From: Candidatus Gastranaerophilales bacterium
GTDB taxonomy: Bacteria > Cyanobacteriota > Vampirovibrionia > Gastranaerophilales > UBA9579
Reading direction: 5' to 3'
Length of the DNA stretch: 35,081 nucleotides
NCBI GenBank assembly: GCA_028689995.1
Contig: JAQVCB010000020.1
Coordinates: forward strand, 1-35,081
Made by a program: the position numbers and the translations under genes. Below the pieces are notes generated by a model. The model ran no database searches, had not been told where the DNA came from, and saw only the letters and a program-made list of their open reading frames with translations. Below, in pieces: positions 33,346 to 35,081 of this stretch (positions are counted from its first letter, which is position 1; each line of letters begins with the position of its first letter).

Positions 33346-34431
33346 CTATCTAATTCCCAGAACCGCAGAATCTGCATTAGTAAGATGATTGGCATCAGAT
33401 GCAACAGAGCATCCACCGCCTGCAAAATAAACACCAAACTGCTTAAAGTAAGTATCAGGAATACCGGGATTTACAGAGATTCCTTGTTGTCCAATAATAT
33501 TATCAATATTTATGCCTGACTGGGTATTATTTCCGGTTGTGGTATCTTTAAACTTAAAATAATTACTTGAAGACGTACCGCTGTATGATTTACTTGCCTC
33601 ATTTGCTATAAACCCGTTTGTTGATCCCGTTGCAAATGATACTTTAATTGAACCGGGTACAGTCGTGTAATCAAATACAATATTTGTTGCAGAATATGCA
33701 GCTAACTGATTTAACAGTAAATATCTTATCATTGTGCCTTTTTTAAAATACACAATAACTTCGCTGCGATCAGTAATAATTGAAGAAAGATTTACACTGG
33801 GATCAGCTATTGTCCATCCTCCCTGATCAGATGGTGTATCATCTTTCGTATTAGTTGACATATCACAAAAAACATCAGCCGGAGTACCGCTAAAATTAAA
33901 TGTATACATTCCACTCATATAGGTATTTCTAATAATTTGAGCATTTTTACAGCTTGACGCTCCTGAATAAGCATATCCAGCTTCTACAGTATCGAGCTCA
34001 GGCAATGCATGACCATCTGAAAACACTCTGATTTTTAACAGATCTACATCATCCTCATTCGGTCCTTTATTACCCTGAATATCGACAGTAACAGTTTTAG
34101 GATTAGTAGTAAAGCCCCCTTCCATTCCAAACCATCTAACCCCGTTTGAAGTTATAAAATTGGGCTGGTCAGTAGCGACATCTGATGTTATGCAGTTAAT
34201 AGCACCGATAGTATTTACTTTATTAGCAAAATTATTACAAAAAGTGCTATCCAAAGGTGTAGGAATATCCATTAATACAGCCTGTGTAAAATTAAAAACA
34301 GAAGCATAGACTCTATTATAACCTTGACTGACTTTCTTAATAACAGGAATACTTAATGTGATAATTACACCCATAAGCATAAGGACTATTAACATTTCAG
34401 CCAGCGTAAAACCTTTGTTTATTTTATACAT
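33346..34431 (-). CDS. Large prepilin-type protein with fibrinogen-like CDM/GGWT motif
   Basis: The start is ATG at 34431, giving 361 aa. The leader MYKINKG is followed by FTLAEMLIVLMLMGVIITL, with Gly at the cut site (G7/F8) and Glu at +5. The frame remains open for 29 more codons, but that part (after ATG 34518) is encoded inside the inverted-repeat unit and is not credible. The soluble part contains DIQGNKGPN (117-125), a motif resembling the other prepilin. Next comes SGMYTFNFSGTPADVFCDMS with a later GGWTI (204-208), resembling the YCDM...GGWT start of fibrinogen-type domains. A TATAAT (minus, 34453-34458) may be its promoter. It is probably a cell-surface pilin-like adhesin; ligand unknown. 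Confidence 0.82.
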   Translation of the reverse strand: MYKINKGFTLAEMLIVLMLMGVIITLSIPVIKKVSQGYNRVYASVFNFTQAVLMDIPTPLDSTFCNNFANKVNTIGAINCITSDVATDQPNFITSNGVRWFGMEGGFTTNPKTVTVDIQGNKGPNEDDVDLLKIRVFSDGHALPELDTVEAGYAYSGASSCKNAQIIRNTYMSGMYTFNFSGTPADVFCDMSTNTKDDTPSDQGGWTIADPSVNLSSIITDRSEVIVYFKKGTMIRYLLLNQLAAYSATNIVFDYTTVPGSIKVSFATGSTNGFIANEASKSYSGTSSSNYFKFKDTTTGNNTQSGINIDNIIGQQGISVNPGIPDTYFKQFGVYFAGGGCSVASDANHLTNADSAVLGIR

Positions 34432-34469
34432 CAGACAATTTTGCGAAATAGAATTATAATAACACGCAC

Positions 34470-34876
34470 TGTCATTGCGAGAAGTGTAACGACAAAGCAA
34501 TCTAACAAATCTTTTCATATAAATCTAACCATTCTTCATTGAATTTATTGATTAAATCAAGTTTTTTTACTCTTGAACCACCTTTTATTTGTTTTTCTCT
34601 TATAATCGCTTGTTCAATATCATTGTATATTTCATAATATACTAATTTATTAAGATTGTATTTTTGAGAAAAACTTTTTATTAATTTATTTTTATGTTCA
34701 TAAATTCTTTTACCCAAATTATTAGTTACACCTGTATATAACACTGTTTCATCATAATTAGTAAGAATATATACATAATACTGTTTATCCATTTGCTTTA
34801 TTCCTTACATTCCTGTTAGATTGCTTCGCCAGAAAAATCCTAGTTTATATTATACGATGTCTGGCTCGCAATGACA
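34470..34876. mobile_element. Putative compact GIY-YIG unit bounded by inverted repeats
   Basis: The outer inverted ends are TGTCATTGCGAG (34470-34481) and CTCGCAATGACA (34865-34876). Inside them, a perfect 13-bp inverted pair AAGCAATCTAACA (34495-34507) and TGTTAGATTGCTT (34814-34826) closely flanks the GIY-YIG gene, whose stop codon lies within the left copy. The unit is about 407 bp. No target duplication is evident. Mobility is inferred from the arrangement and the related repeat at 33281-33319. Confidence 0.55.
34502..34792 (-). CDS. GIY-YIG endonuclease-domain protein (UPF0213/YhbQ-like)
   Basis: The 96-aa protein is a single GIY-YIG nuclease domain. The YYVYILTNYDETVLYTGVTNNLGKRIYEHK segment contains the YVY/YTG core, the catalytic Arg (KRIYEHK) and the metal/Glu region. 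It ends IIREKQIKGGSRVKKLDLINKFNEEW, where the Glu of EKQIKGG is the usual catalytic acid. Such single-domain proteins can nick or cut DNA, but the cellular role is largely unknown. The ribosome site AAGGAA lies nine bases upstream of ATG 34792. The gene fills the space between 13-bp inverted repeats and its stop overlaps the left repeat, suggesting one mobile unit. Confidence 0.92.
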   Translation of the reverse strand: MDKQYYVYILTNYDETVLYTGVTNNLGKRIYEHKNKLIKSFSQKYNLNKLVYYEIYNDIEQAIIREKQIKGGSRVKKLDLINKFNEEWLDLYEKIC

Positions 34877-35081
34877 AAACATGCTTATATTTAAACAAAG
34901 ACCTGATCCAGTTGAAAAATCCTGCAAATATATTTTCTTTTTTCTGAGAATAGGATATCCCCTTTATCTCTTCAATTTTATTCAATCTTTGCTCTATCGA
35001 ATCAATTTTCTTTGATAAAGCAGCATTTTCTGCTTTTAATTTTTCATTTTTATCATTCAGCTCTTTTACACCTTTAACCAG
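34845..35081 (-). CDS. C-terminal fragment of a larger protein, coiled-coil tail (possible peptidase S74-type)
   Basis: The frame enters from the right edge on the minus strand; 78 residues are visible, ending at TAA 34845-34847. It begins LVKGVKELNDKNEKLKAENAAL and continues SKKIDSIEQRLNKIEEIKG, a strong coiled coil. This sequence form is common at the end of intramolecular-chaperone (peptidase S74) domains of tail-fibre-like surface proteins, but the catalytic part is outside the window. The last residues (HVLSLRARHRII) are encoded by the right inverted repeat of the GIY-YIG unit, so the native C-terminus was probably altered by insertion. Confidence 0.65.
   Translation of the reverse strand: MVKGVKELNDKNEKLKAENAALSKKIDSIEQRLNKIEEIKGISYSQKKENIFAGFFNWIRSLFKYKHVLSLRARHRII

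Noticed and set aside
34432-34518. Upstream extension of the prepilin to an ATG at 34518.
   Set aside because: It overlaps the GIY-YIG gene and is encoded by the inverted repeat; the class III leader must be near the N-terminus, so ATG 34431 is preferred.
1-35081. CRISPR array, prophage or integrative element.
   Set aside because: No regularly spaced direct repeats, integrase, capsid or terminase genes were seen; the only mobile-like unit is the GIY-YIG one.

Overview
The window is AT-rich, densely coded bacterial chromosome. The gene set suggests a member of the Vampirovibrionia/Melainabacteria (non-photosynthetic relatives of Cyanobacteria, perhaps Gastranaerophilales). The basis is indirect: prepilin-type proteins with an AFTLAEVLITL/GFTLAEMLIVL leader and a later D-I-x-G-x-K-G-P-N motif, a secreted protein with RLxRLE repeats and a GHS-type metalloprotease motif, and a cyanobacterium-like mix of housekeeping genes. 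Taxonomy is an inference; no rRNA or single diagnostic gene is present.

Layout. 0-4.5 kb: edge fragment of a possible acetyltransferase, a small phosphoglycosyl transferase (minus), alaS and a small winged-helix gene. 4.5-8.5 kb: comEC, flanked on both sides by TGTCAT...ATGACA palindromic repeats, then tRNA-Gln(UUG), a terminator and a convergent MCE/MlaD gene. 8.8-11.5 kb: a three-gene unit (FAD oxidoreductase, LigB/Memo-like protein, AMMECR1 protein), with conspicuous palindromes inside and after it. 11.7-16 kb: a small unknown gene, an APC amino-acid permease, and a convergent UvrD/PcrA-type helicase; the last two share a perfect 29-bp hairpin covering both stop codons. 16.2-20.4 kb: tRNA-Gly(CCC), an LCP-family (LytR-CpsA-Psr) protein, a secreted repeat protein, a nitroreductase and a matrixin-like protein whose catalytic Glu is Gln. 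20.4-23.9 kb: a pseudopilin, a zinc-ribbon protein plus membrane protein (minus), a PHP phosphoesterase and HU. 24-28.6 kb: a secreted OB-fold protein coupled to trpC, a large DHH/DHHA1 phosphoesterase with an unexplained N-terminal half, and an M23 peptidase. 28.8-33 kb: obg, a class V aminotransferase and serA, the last two probably forming a serine-synthesis unit. 33-35 kb: a cluster of palindromic repeats, a large prepilin with a fibrinogen-like C-terminal motif, and a compact GIY-YIG nuclease unit bounded by inverted repeats, inserted against the 3' end of a gene with a coiled-coil C-terminus resembling peptidase S74 proteins.

Most genes are ordinary core functions: translation, cell envelope, amino-acid synthesis, DNA repair and uptake. 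The most interesting parts are the GIY-YIG/inverted-repeat unit, the covarying two-hairpin repeats, the FAD-LigB-AMMECR1 cluster, the double-stop-codon hairpin and the substituted metalloprotease. All calls come from reading sequence and translated motifs; no database search was possible.
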